Source: Oryzias latipes
Taxonomy: Eukaryota; Chordata; Actinopteri; Beloniformes; Adrianichthyidae
DNA length: 64,000 bases
Direction: 5' to 3'
Assembly (NCBI RefSeq): GCF_002234675.1
Contig: NC_019876.2
Span: 14,692,829-14,756,828 of the forward strand
Of this stretch, positions 1 to 13,300 are shown piece after piece; the first letter of the stretch is position 1, and every line of letters begins with the position of its first letter. The notes beneath the pieces are model-generated. The model saw only the letters and a program-made list of their open reading frames with translations. It was not told where the DNA came from and ran no database searches. The translations under genes and the position numbers were made by a program.

Positions 1-1138
1 GTTTGTCAACTAACCCAAAGACAGCCACAGGCTTCATCCTCAATGCCCAACTCTGACAGGGTGGGACACGTTTTGCCAAACAGACACGCCCATTCCTCCA
101 TCTAGGAGATCCCACATTTCATGTTAAAGGACTTTTTTTGAGTTCAAATCTTGTTGTGCTGCAAGAAGAAGGTTGAACGCTCGCCTCTTACTGAAGAAAC
201 AGAAGCAGCAGTCATTAAAGCTAATTAGGAAATGAGAGGAAGTCGACGGACGCATCAGCAGCTGAGAATATATGAAGACATTTCCTACATTATTTGACCA
301 ACATGATCATTTATCCACAAACTAATTGTCAAAGACATAATAAAGTATTCAACCCCTCCCTTTTTCCTGGACAAACTCACTGATTCTAAGATCCAGTGAG
401 ACATCTGATCCGGTTAGCAGTCGATCATTTGACCGGCATGTTGCCACGTGGGGCTTTCTTCAGCCAGACAGCAGATCTTTTAGCTGCCAAACTGGGACTG
501 AAACACCGACACACTGGTTTTTAATGAACTACGCAACACCTTTTGGTTTATCCTTAAACCATTTTAACAGTCTTTTTTTTTTTCCTGGAACAGGACGTGC
601 TTAAAAATTCAATTCAAATTAAATTATTTCTAGCAAGACCATAAAAAGAGTCTCAAAATAAACAACAAGGAAACAAGGTACAAAATAAAATACTGTCTTA
701 AATAATATCTAAAATTATAAATTGAATTGCAGTGGCTGGCATTGCCACACACCCAAAAATGATTTAAAGCCTCTGCCCTCCCTTAAAACTTTTCAGTTTA
801 TTTTTAGGCGGCAAAAAAAAACACAATTTCTGTTAGTATTTATGGGAAGAATTTATAATTTTATTAATACAAGTTCAATTATTTTCCTCTCCTGATCACT
901 ATTTTTGAGGATACTTATTTTTATACCCAAAGAAATTTGATTTTGGATCAAAATTAAGCAAATCTATCTATATTCCCTACAGCTGAGTCAAAGTGAAACC
1001 TGAACTTTTAACTCAGGAATTGTAATTGAATTGATTAAGTATTTTGTCAGTAATAAGCAGCCAAATGTTTTAGTTGTTGCTCTACTTAAGGAAGCCTGAT
1101 TCATCGAGCTCTGAAGAAACCCAATAGTCCTTAAACAC
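1..1138. other. Intergenic DNA, no gene seen
   Basis: This stretch is AT-rich with scattered homopolymer runs. I see no credible exon, splice pattern or repeat end on either strand. Confidence 0.5.
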
Positions 1139-1139
1139 A

Positions 1140-1690
1140 CATTCTGATCATCATTTCATATATTTTCAAAGCGTTCCCAGTGGTCTATAAATTATGATTT
1201 TTTTATAATAAAAAAATAGTGTTGGTATATTTGACATAGTTTCTGCAGAGCAGCAGCAGTTTATTAGAAATTCACCTCTGAGTTGTAGGCAGAGTAAGCC
1301 CACCCCCACTTCCTGTCACCCATCTGTTTACATAGTCTGCTTCCAGCTTACAGCCCCTCACACCTCCAACCTTAACATTACAATATTGGAGCTATCCAGC
1401 CATGCAGTTCTGATCCAGATTCCAGCTCAAACGAGGAAAACAAAGACGTTCATGGATTTATTTGTCTGCAAGTGGATGCATCAGAATGGAGCAGAGCAGG
1501 GAGCTTGTGGCCCACCCAGTACACTTTCTAAATAACAAATATTCAAACTGAATCTTTTCATCTGCTCCTAATTCAGGACGATTTGAATAATGCACATTTT
1601 AGCTTAATTTTCTTTATATATGTCCTCCATTATCAGAAAAATGTTACAAGAACACGTCAAAAACACAAAATCATCATTTTTCATGTGGTT
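1140..1690 (+). repeat. MITE-like dispersed repeat, family M, long copy
   Basis: This copy matches, block by block, the one near 36.6-37.2 kb. Shared marks are an AGTGGTCT block near the left end, TTTCTGCAGAGCAGCAG, a CATCAGAATGGAGCAG block, and a right part with ATCAGAAAAATG and CAAGAACACGT. Shorter copies lie in arhgef15 introns, in the 27-kb gene and in a ZP intron. The best-preserved short copy (15.56-15.94 kb) has inverted ends AGTCCCACT and AGTGGGACT, so this is probably a non-autonomous DNA transposon. The superfamily is not clear. In this copy the left end is decayed. Confidence 0.65.
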
Positions 1691-1959
1691 TATCTGTGTA
1701 CAACAAAACGTATTTATCATAGCTCCTCATCTTCATGTAAACTAGTTGTGTTTAGCTTATTAGTCATACTTTTAGAACCTTTATTTATTTATGAAATACA
1801 GTTTTCGATACAATCCAGCTGCAGTGGTTTTAGGGGTAACTTTAAGCCTTATATTTCATCCCTCACTAATGTAACTGTGCTTAAGGTGAAGCCATTGAAT
1901 GCCAGCATGCTCCTCTCCATCCTTCCATGTTAATTCTCTGCAGACCCACAGGCTCTTAA

Positions 1960-2260
1960 TCCTGGGAGGCTCTGAGCTCAGCGCTACCGCGCGGCTCCGC
2001 TTCGAGGAGCGCCTCTGTCTCGGCGAACGTGCGCTCTTTCTTCGCTGCTAGCTTGATGATAATGATGCTCTGCATGGATCCCGTTAGCTTTTTTTTCTTC
2101 TATTTAACCTCTGTGCTAACGACGGCGAGCACGCGCTCTACAACATTCGTTGGCCTGCTCCCGTGGGGCTAACCGCATTGTTGTGCCCCGACCTCAGCTA
2201 GAGATGATTAGGCGCAAGTACGTCCAGATAATCGGCTAAAAAGCAAGCCTTAGCGGGGAT
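1960..2260. promoter_or_regulatory. Orphan CpG-rich block, possible promoter
   Basis: A GC- and CpG-rich island sits here in otherwise AT-rich DNA, with many CG dinucleotides. No coding exon could be tied to it on either strand. It may be the promoter or first exon of a gene lying to the left of the window on the minus strand, or an upstream promoter of arhgef15. Only composition supports this. Confidence 0.35.
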
Positions 2261-2484
2261 GGATAACCCTGCTCGAACTCGCTAGCTTTTGGGGCGCTAA
2301 CCTTTCTGTCCCTGCCCTCTTCCCCTTTAATATGCGAACCTGCTGATACGCTTTTCGGAACTCCACTCTGACAAAAAACATTTTATGTATTAAAATTAAA
2401 ATATTGCAATAAATAGAAGAACCATACCTTTCAGAGAGAAATGTAGCAGAGGGTGTGTGTTTGACAGGTGACGGTGTAAACACA

Positions 2485-2600
2485 AATGTGATTGGTCCAG
2501 GAGCATTTCCTTTGCTGGCGGAGTGATACACCCGTGAGCTGCGGCTGCCGACTGTATAAAATCAAATGCCGCAGTATCTTTGCGCAATAAGGGCATCCAG
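2485..2600 (+). promoter_or_regulatory. Possible core promoter: CCAAT-type and TATA-type boxes
   Basis: GATTGG (an inverted CCAAT box) near 2490 is followed about 65 bp later by TATAAAA near 2555, in a locally GC-rich context just right of the CpG block. No downstream plus-strand exon was found before 4.7 kb. A minus-strand open frame across this block ending at a possible donor near 2424 is an alternative reading. Weak. Confidence 0.25.
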
Positions 2601-2619
2601 GGGAAATAGATCCACCTTT

Positions 2620-4680
2620 TATTGACCTTATTTTAAATAATGAGAACTTCCAAACATATGGGGAAAATGCGCATTTTGTTTTCTAGCAATGAATGTATAT
2701 TTCAAACCATTTTATTTAGATGGCATGTCTGTCAGCTGTAGTAGTGTCTCACGTTTGTCAAATTAACCGGGTCTACTTCTCATTCATAATACCCCATCTG
2801 CCGGAATAATAAAGTAATAAGTAACAGGTTTACAATTAAAAGCAAAAATATAAAAATAAAAATCCTAAAATACATGAATAAATAAAACTATGTTATGATA
2901 TTTTTTATAAATCAATAAAAATGTAATACAGTTGAACCCTCTGATACTAAAATCAGTTAAGTTAAATGGGCACACTGGTGATAATAGAGCAAAAATATTA
3001 ATAAATCAGTTATTTCTAAAACAGTTTAATAGTTATTACCAAGTAATAATCTGCTATAATCAAAAAATAGTTAAAATATACTTTAGAAAACGGCAAAATG
3101 TGTTTTATTTGAGAAATATATCAGACAACATATATGTCACCTTTCAAACATAAAAAATAAGAATGAATGTTAAAAAAAAAACCAAGGTTTGGTAAGAAAT
3201 GCTATAACCTAAACAATAAAATGCAGAAAGTAAATTAACTTGCTAAGACTAAAAGTGTTCTTTGTGTAAATCTAGAAGCCCAACCTAGACAAAAAGAATC
3301 ACAGATTAATGAGTTACACATCAATAAATACAAAACCCTAATTTCCGAATAATACTTTTTAGGGTTTTTTTTCTGACTGGAAAATATCAAATCAACTTGT
3401 CCCAACATGAAGCACTAGGTGGGAGTAGAGGCCAATCAAATATTCAAATGTGGGAAGTGACAAAACAGTCTGGCACCTCCTTTTGTGCCACCTTTTGTTA
3501 AAAACAAGCTCAAACCTCAAGAGGCTTATCATAGTTTCTTTTATTGAGCTAAATACTTAAATAGTTAGGAAATTTTCATTGACACTACAACGGAAGTAGG
3601 AAGGCCTTCAAAATAAAATCCCCCAAAATAATCTGAGTTGAAGTTCTTTTTTTCCCTCTCTAGCTTTATCACTATTTTAGGAGTTCAGTTGAAGTTATTA
3701 TAAATATTGAACACATATTAAATACATTTTATTTTTACTATTAATTTTTTTACAATATTTTTTATTTGACTGTAAAGATTCTCAGTCATCCAGGCTGTTG
3801 TCAGAAGTGAACATTTGCCACAGATCAACAATAAATCTTTCTATTTATTATTCACATTTGCATTCATTTACTGTAAATGAAATCTTAGACTTTTTCCCGC
3901 CACACATCTAAAATTGTCATGTTATAAATAACCCCAGTTCCCCATCAGCTGTTTTTTTCTTCTTTAAGGTTTGTCCTAAATTACAAGTTGAGTCAATAAA
4001 AACTGGTTTATTCATTGTGTATTCATTGTGAAGACAAGTAAAAAGATTTTTTCATCCATATTAAAGTTTGGAATTATTACCAATCCAGTGTGTGGAAACA
4101 GAATTTTGCAAAGACGTGTGACCATACAGGATGGTACAATGTTTTAATAATGTTCTGTTTAATAATGTTTATATTATTTGTTGTGGAAAACAACAGTGGG
4201 TGGAACTTTATGAAACCAAAATGTAAATGGATTTGTCAAAAAATCTTGTTTACTTCTGTGTTTTTACACCATTTTATTTTATATATTAGATTATCTTGCA
4301 AGACATACAAGGAATCTGCACCTGCACTGTTCAGTACCCATGTACTGTAAGTTTTGGCTAAAGATGTCCTGGATCAATTTTAGGAAGGTGAATCGGATCG
4401 AATTAGATTTTTAAAGTGAACCAAAATCGATTATTAATCGTTTTGGCTACAACAAACCATGATATGCTTGAATCAGTGTTAAAATGAATCGTTAAACCCC
4501 TAGAAATCATACAAATTTAGATGTTTCAGTACAAGTTCAAACTATCTTAAAAGCCTACAAGAAAAAAAAAGCTGATAACCTCTTGTATGTTTATCTATTA
4601 GTTTTAATGTATTTATATTCCTGTTTTTAAAACATGCTGGTATTTCAGCTTTATTTTGAAAAGCAAACCCGGAAGCAGGT
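2620..4680. other. AT-rich spacer, nothing recognised
   Basis: Low-complexity AT-rich DNA with many A and T runs. The open frames here are short and have no splice or family support. Confidence 0.5.
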
Positions 4681-4689
4681 TGCGTTAGC

Positions 4690-5028
4690 GCTGGATGAGG
4701 GCGCCTCGCGGGGGGTTCGGCAGCTCTCCTCCTTCTTCCCTGTCCGCTCTTCTCACGCAGACCGACGCTGCTCATAACAAAGGCAGGACAACAGCAGTGG
4801 GGTGATGGGAGCTTAGACAACGACCCTGACAGGGCAGCACTCATGAACTGAAGACATTTTTCCTATTTTGCCCTCTTTAAAAAAAGAAGAAAAAAAAACT
4901 TTCCTCCTTCTTATAAAACCCTTATTATTATTTTTTTCCTCGGGAGAACATACGTGGAAAGTATAAAGCGGAACGTAAATGAGAGCCGGACCACATCTAA
5001 AAATATATACATAGTCCGCACAACACCG
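4690..5028 (+). other. arhgef15: Probable 5' UTR exon 1 of arhgef15
   Basis: A locally GC- and CpG-rich segment around 4670-4850 runs into a good donor, with the exon ending at 5028 followed by GTAAGT. The next usable acceptor for the gene is at 10270 (pyrimidine tract then TTTAG), where the exon holding the start codon begins. I infer a non-coding first exon and a 5.2-kb first intron. The transcription start is not determined, and only the donor and base composition support this exon. Confidence 0.5.
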
Positions 5029-8000
5029 GTAAGTTTTAGCTAACTCCTTTTTAATTTTGTACTAACCAAAGTAGTTCATTTTTTGCAGCTAAATTAATTT
5101 AAGCACCTGTTTGGTGTTAATATATTGTAATATACTTTACATATGGCACTTTTAGATGACATTCTGGCTTCAAAATGTTAAATACGAAAACATGGATTAA
5201 TATTTTTAGCTATCGAACGTCATACGCTACAGAGCAGGTTGGTGTACAGTAAAAAAAAGCTCCCTGCTAGCTTAAGATTTCGATACTTTTTATGCCCCTC
5301 TTTCTTTGATAAAAAATGTACTATCCTCCTGAAACAACTTCTTTTTTTTCTACTACAAGTGTGTAGTCTTCTGTGTAACAAAAGCGACATGAATGCATAG
5401 TGTAGAAAAAGCCCAGCCTTCAGTTGGTTCACCTTTTCCAGTGTTCCCACCCCCTCTTCCCGTCTTCTTCCTGGCCAGCGTGGAGCTGACCATCTCATCA
5501 TCATCATAGCATCCCTTACAAACATGTTATGACCCATTTTCCCGCTAAACAGGTTTAGAAATTCAATTTAGTGTCCCTACGTATTCATTTCACAATGGAT
5601 CCATGTATTTGAAAAAAGTTTAAATATCTACAAAAATATGTGGGTTTTTTCTGCCTGAAAATGTGTATTTGCATTTGTTTTTTCCTTTTTGTCCCACTCT
5701 ATAGGTGTATATAAACCTACCATGTGTTTGTTAAGGGGTATTTGACAAAAATCAATTATATGGGGTCCATTGCTTTTGTTATTCTTTAAGGCAGATGATA
5801 CCCTTTTAGACAGAAGGAGCTGCATCGATTGCAACTCCTTAAAGCACTTACGCATTAGTCTGAATGGGGCATATCGACGCCACGTCTGTTGTTGACTCTA
5901 TTAGTTTTGCACATGATGAATAAGTGTCCCCATGACCCAGACTTGAAGAGCTCAGACTTGTGAGAAAGTGGAAGAGGCAGCCATTGAACTAACCAGGTCA
6001 GCAGAGCAGATTGTTTAGGTGCGTCTTCGAGTGCATTGACACAATCCGAATAAATTATTTCGACTGGATAGACGGTTTCTTTTTGAGGATAGACACTCTT
6101 CTTTTAAAGGGCGGCTGTCATTCTTTGAACAGGGATTATAGCCGGTGGGGGGGGGGACTAAAACTTGACCATGAACACCCTAGTGTAGTGTTGCTACTGT
6201 CTCTAGTGTTTCAGAGAAACGTTATGTTTTTCTCAAAATATGTAATAATATCAGTATTACACAACAGTCTGCTGGCAAATAGTCTCATTAGGATCAGGTA
6301 TCAACCTTTTTTTCTGCTTTGCCCGTCCCAACCAAACTGGTTTGACTTGCTGGTGTACTTCTTTTTTTCTTTTCTTTTAACCTTTTATTTGCATCTCACT
6401 CTGCATTCAAGTGAACGGTCTGTTCTTGAAATGTTCTTGGCTGGTTAGTTACAGGCGTTCCTTGATTTATTATAAACAGGAAAAGAATGACAAAACCTTT
6501 AACTCTATTTCTAATCTGTAGTAATACATTCCTGTTTACTTAAAGCTCCCACCTTGGTGTTTGAAGTTTGTCCTCTGTATTTAACCCATCCTCTGGAGGA
6601 GCGGTGAGCTGCAGACACAGCCGCGTTCAGGAATCATTTGGGGGTTTAACCAGCGTTCGAAATACGCGGTTAACCTTTTTGCCTGAGACAACCAGATTTC
6701 ACGTAGGACAACCAAAAATGAACCTGATAGTTGTCCCTGTGACAACCTGGTCTTTTATTCAACATTTTGGTATTTTTCGACTATTTTTCAAATTTTTTGG
6801 GAAACCGATATCCAACTTTTTAAGATAAAACCGAGCGTACACGAACGATGTCAGGTGACTTCCGAACAAACCGAGTACGCCCAAAGACTTTGCAAAATGA
6901 CAACATCGCATCTGCATGTCTTGTTTAAAAGATCAGGGATATTAGTCTTTACTAATCTAGTCTTCAAAATGTAAACATGGTATCATTTACACATGTGTTT
7001 ATTTGAAATAGATGTTATATCATATTATAACTTTTCATCACATCAAATATTACTTTATATTTGGAATGCTGTACTAGTCCCAGTCCATAAAAGTGTTCCA
7101 AATTTTAAAAATACTCATTAGGTTACAGTGTTGGTTAATGTGATCAATTTTCTGATATATTATAGTGTAAGATAAAGTATTTTCATTTGACCGTAACAGT
7201 ATTTGATTTACATGGCAATACTTTGTGTCACCAGATGCTTCAGTATTTAGTAAAATGTTTGTTTTGAACGTTTTAAAAGTTTTTTAAATGTCCATCATAA
7301 GAGGCAGTTGATACTAGATGTATAGAAGAAAAAAAGATGTAAGTACTGACATCTGAGTAGGTTTCGTTGCTGTTGAATATTGGTATCGAAGGACAACCAG
7401 AAATTGGGGAGGACAACCAAATATTACTTGCCAGGACAACCATTTCTTCCCCCTTATTTCTAACGCTATTTAACCCCCCCCCCCCCATCCAACCCCTTAA
7501 CTCTGAGTGTAAACCAGGAATGCATTGGGTCGCACTTTTTGGTACGACTCGACTTTGGATTTGAACTCACAATCTCAGGGTGAACACTATAACAAGGCCA
7601 CTTTTTGTTTGTTTTTTAGGCACCAAAAACCCGCCTCTTTTGTCTTTTTAAATCAGTACCCTAATGTTTCAATCCTACTAAATATTATATTTGTGCATCT
7701 ATTTTATTTCTTACCATTCCACCCTTTTTTATTTTAAAATACCAAAAAAATTGCTCCTGACATGCCAATTTAAAAATGATTAGAATCGTTTAAATCGTTC
7801 AGCAAAATTGGATTTTTGTCAATAAATTAATAAATAAACACCACCTATAAGGTTTTTTTTAATTTAACTTGTGTCATCATAGTTTGGTGCCGATCATCAA
7901 ACCTTCTTAGGTATACTGTTATACAGATAGTCTAGTCCAACAGCAGACAACAGGTTTTAATCTTAGTTAAAAATACTCTGCAGTGATCTGTGTGTAATCA

Positions 8001-8509
8001 GAAATGCTGACGCCACTCCTTGTGTAGTCTCACTGTTTTTTACTCGCTATGACTCAGAGGATGACTATCCCTGGGTTATGGTTGTGTTAGTTGTGGCTCA
8101 CTCATCAAAAAAACATATGCTGCGGAGGACATTCAGTGAGGACATCGGGTCACCCAGAGAGCAGACTGACATTGCATTTTGGCTTGCATCATGCTTCCAT
8201 TTTCACACATTTCATACAACAGGGTTATTAACTTGGGTGACTAGCTCTGAATGTCAGAGCACAACCGAAGCCTGTCGAGTCAACAGTAGGAGGTCACATG
8301 GTTGTGACAAAACAGTAGTTCACTGATGACTCATGTCTCACACGAGTCCATTTGAGTTGCTGATTGCAGACATTCAAGCTGAGTTTTTATTTAGATAAAT
8401 GTAAATATATTTTCGGCTGCTCATTTTCATGTCATGACCCTCCGCTGACTCCTGCTGCCACTGATATGTTGCCCTATAGCTGAACCAGAAATGCTCACAA
8501 GTCACTTAT

Positions 8510-9830
8510 TGCAAGTTCAAGTCCGGTCTCAAGTTGGTGGTCAGGAGTACAGATCCTGTCTCAAGTCTTAGCTCACGAGTAAAAAGATTTTTTCACAAGT
8601 TCCCTTCTTTGAACAGATCTGTTATTTGTTATTCTAGAGGGTTTTACAAGTCCAAGTCCTTGGTAACAAATACAGGTCTTTGGTGACAAGTCAAAGTCTT
8701 TTGTCCTCAGCACAGGTCTTTGGCCTCATGCCCAAGTCTTTGCTCATAGGTACAGACCTTTGGTAACAAATACAAGATCTTGATAACAGGTACAGGTCTT
8801 TGAGAGAGAGAGAGAGAGATAGAGAGATATTCTTTACTGATCCCACATTGGGGAAATTCAATTGTTACAGCAGTTCAAAAAGCAGAAAAGAATTACAGCA
8901 ATGTGCAAAAGACTGAGGGGTGTTCAAAATGTGCAAAAATACAAAATGTGCAAAAATAGAAAAAGTAAAAGGGAAGTAATAACTTATGTACACTATTACG
9001 ACATAACGTATGTTATGCGTAATAAAAAAATTAAATAAATAAAGTAAAAAAACAGAATATACAGATGGGCTATGGATGGCCACAAGTTTGAGTTTTTAGT
9101 AATAAGTAGTGCAGGTCTTTGATCACAAATCCAAGTCTTTGGTCATGGGTACAGACCTTTAGGCCTTTGGTAACAAGTTCAAGTCCGTGGTAATAGGTAT
9201 AGGTCTGGTCACAAGTTAATTAATCCAGGATCTGATCCCAAGTCTGAGTCTTTGGTCATAGATACAAGTCTTTGGTAACAAGCTCGTGTCTCTGGTAACA
9301 TGCACAGATCTTAGTTTACAAGTTGAAGTCTTCACCAAAATCCTAGTCTTTGGTCATAAGTATTTGCTAACAAATTTGAGTCCTTTATAACAAGTACAAG
9401 TATTTGGTCACAAGAACTGATCTTTGTTCACAAGTTAAAGTATTTGGTCACAAGTACAGGTCTTTGATCGTAAGTACAGGTCGATAATACTAAGTTCAAG
9501 TCCTTGGTAACAATCACAGATCTTGGTTCACTAGTCAAAGTTTTTGGTCCAAAATCCTAGTCTTTGGTGATAAGTAAAACTATTTGCTAACAAATTTAGG
9601 TCCTTTATAACAAGTACAATTTGGTACTTGGTCACAAGAACTGATATTTGTTCACAAGTTGAAGTATTTGATCCAACTCAAGTACTAAGTGTCCCAAATC
9701 TCTGGTCACAAGTACAAGTCAAACCTTAAAGATTGGCTAATAAGTCCAAATTGGGTGTCCGATGTTTGGTCTCAAGTCAAGTCTCAGTTCTTTGGCTAAA
9801 AGTGCAGATCTGTGCAGATCTGTCTTACAT
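8510..9830. repeat. Decayed tandem repeat, period about 20 bp
   Basis: The core AAGTCTTTGGT followed by AACAAGT or CACAAGTACAGG recurs dozens of times with many substitutions and small indels, for example CAGGTCTTTGGT, AAGTCTTTGGTCA and AAGTATTTGGTCAC. The array is interrupted at about 8800-9085 by a (GA)n tract plus a common fish retroposon-like segment containing TTACTGATCCCACATTGGGG. It looks like an old minisatellite in arhgef15 intron 1. Confidence 0.75.
8800..9085 (+). repeat. (GA)n tract and retroposon-like segment inside the 20-bp array
   Basis: A (GA)n tract and GATAGAGAGATA lead into a TTTACTGATCCCACATTGGGG motif of a kind I know as widespread in teleost interspersed repeats. The 20-bp tandem repeat resumes on both sides, so this segment entered an existing array. 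Family not identified. Confidence 0.5.
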
Positions 9831-10357
9831 CTGAGGTAAAGTTTCAAGAGGAACTCCTGACGTTTTGATTTTAGATCCATTTCGATGTTTGATACTAACA
9901 TGCTTTAGGTATAAATAAAACAGCATCAGCATGCAGGTCCCAATTCTGAAGTTACAAGGCCTCATTTCCTGTTTGTCAGTTTGAGTGAAAAATGATTATC
10001 TTTTCTGAGTGTGAAGCTTTACAAGAACAATTTATCAAACTTCTGCAGAGAGAAGTTTGGTTTTTCACTCGTCAAATGCAAATGATTCTATTTCCTAGCC
10101 ACTGAATAGAATCAGCACAAAGGTGTGGGCTCTTTATAGGTCAAAGTTCACTTTTGTGGATCATTTACAGGGTTCAAAGTTTGTCTAAGGATTACAGTCT
10201 AATGGTTATATGGAACCACTAAGAATATATTCCACCTTAAAAGTCGTTTTCCTTTTTGTTTTCTCTTTAGAAAAGGATGGAAGGCTGACACTTCAGAGCT
10301 GTCCTCTGATTATTGGGGACTAAGAGGGGAAAAAAAACATTTTTAAAAGCAGCTGCC

Positions 10358-13300
10358 ATGTCTGATCAGGAACGCTCGGGGTCTCCTTCACCCCTCAAGC
10401 GTGAGACCAAGTCCAAACCCGAGATCCCACCAAAGCCTCCATCCACGTCTTCTCCCGCAGACAGCAGCTCCATCTCTGACTTTTCTGGAGGAAAGGTGAA
10501 GAATATTGTAAATAGACTGAGTAAGCAAGAGCTCAATGGACTCTGTGGGCAGCTGGTTAATGGATCTGCGGACATCACACCGGATAAAGAAACTAAGAGA
10601 CCTCCAAGGACAAAGCCCAAACCAGAACGGAGCAGCATCCAGCTCCTGGCGAGCGTAGAGCAGACGCCACCGCTGCCCCTGAAGAGGAGCGTCTTCGCCA
10701 GGAAGCAGAAGGAGAACCAGGAAGGAGAGGAGGCGGACGACACAGATGGAGGTCGACCAGGTACTCAGGGTTCTTATTTTCACATGTGTCAGATGGCTGC
10801 AGTTCAGCTAATGAAATTAGATTTAAGACAAAAGGATGACTCACTGGTGAGTCAGACTTTCATCCGCGGTTAAATTCCCACCATTTTTGAGCACATTTTA
10901 AAGAAAGTGATTTGGATCCTAGTCCTCCACCATGATAGCACTAAGAGTTTACCTCAAAGGATGGCTGTTGAAAGTGACAGAATCTCTCAAAAACACAGAA
11001 AATGCAGCGGGTGATCAGATTAAGATTACTGTCCTCAATGGCACTTGAAGTGAAGATAGGACCTCAAAGGAAGACATTTAGAGCCGCCAAACTACTAAGA
11101 CATCCCATCATCTGTTCGTTCCATACAGCTACAGTAAGACCTGATGTCAAACTGTTTTTTCTTCTTCCTAGATTCTTCTCATGTGACTTTCACTTCCTTT
11201 GTTCAGACAGTCTCACGGTCGGGTTTATCAGACGGATATTTATGAACGAAACTGAAGTTTTTTTGAGCAGGGGAGTGTGAACCGAGGCTGATCGTGGTGC
11301 TGATCTGCAGCTATCAGGAACAGGTCGGTCAGCTGATCCCTCGAGTGTTTACATGCGAGTGTAGGAACCCAGCTGTTGACAGCAGAGGTTCTCCTTTTGA
11401 AACCCCATAAACAGTAATTTACACCACATTATTTATTAAGTAGAAAAATCTAAACTAACTTTAAACATGTCTATGTATGACATTTCAGTTTGATTTTATT
11501 CTTTCAATTTTCTTACCAAATGACTTAACTTTTTCTTTTTGAATCATTTTGAAAATCAGAGTTTTATAGTGTTTTAGAGGCAGCAGCAGAATTAGGAGGC
11601 GTTTTTGACAGGTTCAGGTTCAAATCATCAGTCGGTTTGAGCGTAAAGCTGTCAGAGTCTGACAGAGTCAGACACATTTGTGTTTTAGCGACTAATCAGT
11701 TTATGAATGAAAGCAGAGCATTCCTGGCATTCCTTGGACTGGAGCTTGTTTGTTCCCAGCTGTTTCGTCTTTTGAATTCAGCTGAATATCTGCTGGGTTT
11801 TTGTTTTAAATGTCATATGTCCATTTTTAGTTCACCAATTCAAATGTAGCAATTTCCCGTCACCTTTTGACTCAGCATGAAGTGTTCATTTTCTAGTTAT
11901 TTGACAGTATTGATCATTTGTCTTTTCCTAAACTGCTGCATTTGTTAGCAGCTGCTCCTTTTTAAAGTTAGCTTGGCTAAACATTAAAAAATCTCAAAAA
12001 CATTTTTAATCAAACACTTTTTTTGTGTTAAAACACTTAAGATTTTATTTTTTAGTGTTATTATCGATCTAAATCTACCTTATTTTTACTTCAACGTGCA
12101 CATTTGCAGGATTTACAACCCAGTTGGGAATTCTTTAGGTAATAATCAGCATCAGGTCGTCTCCAAATATTTCCTTTGTTATTAGAAAAAAAGAAAAGAG
12201 AAAAAAAGTCCACATATAAGCTGAATTATTTAGATCAACTCAAAAAAAAAATGTAATGGTTCCATAATAAGGTCATGCGATTTAGGATTTGTGAGAAAGA
12301 GAAAAAAATGAACCAAAAAAGGAAAAAAGCGGGAAAAGTTATAAATGGAGCTAAAAGAAATCACACATGAAAAAATGTATCTAATATATAACCAAATCAA
12401 ACCATTAAAATATTCACAAAAAAGTATCTGGCTTATGTTTTTTTCACTTTGCACAAAAAGATACAGATCTTTCTAAGTCTTTCCAGATTTAATTATTAGC
12501 TTTTTTCTTCTAAAACCAGTAGAAAAAAATTTAAATTCCAAACTTTTTGAACCATCTTTTTGTTTTCTTAAAGTAATACAGCCACTTTAAAATCAATTCA
12601 AAGTTGTAAAACTATAAGGAAAAAAGTCAAACATTTACAACAATAAACTCATAGAATTATGAGCTAAGGAAGTTATAATTTTACAAGTTATGAATTAAGA
12701 ATTTATGAGATTAAAGTCATAAATTTATGAGGCAAAACAAGAAAAAGAACAATAGTGTCAGTATGAGAGACGCAGAACGCATTGTAAGCGGTTCCTTCAG
12801 CTTTGGTTCCACCAATAAGGAAATACTTGTGTTTTTTTGATGAGTCAATATTGTTTTATCATAAACATGATACTGTTTAGCAAAGAGGTCCAATGCATCA
12901 TGGGACATGGATTCCTCTGATAAACTAAAGCTTTATGACATCACCATAAATTGATGCATTCATGGAGTTACTCGTGGCTTTGTTCTTGTAGAATTACACT
13001 TTTTTCTCATCATTATACGTCTATTCTTTTAAATTAAATTATAATACTTATACCACTTTATTCTCATATATGAATTTATTTATTTTTTCTTTCATGGTGG
13101 CTGTAATGCTTTGTCCGACGTTAAAGCATCAAGAGTTTTTAGAGTTTTTACTTCATCCTCAAAGGTGAGACCATGAAGTTAAAAACATCTGAGCACAAAC
13201 ATCCATAAAGGAAATTAAAACCTTTTCTTTTTAACTTAATACATAAAACATCACATTTTTAACGGCTTATAGTCACTATAACTGAAGGTCAAATGGTTTG

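Larger units (their letters stand above)
5029..10270 (+). other. arhgef15 intron 1 (inferred)
   Basis: This is a non-coding interval between the inferred 5' UTR exon and the start-codon exon. Apart from the tandem-repeat region listed separately, it holds AT-rich DNA, a G run near 6150, a C run near 7481 and two clusters of AGGACAACC-like motifs (6690-6745 and 7390-7442) whose origin I do not know. Confidence 0.4.
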
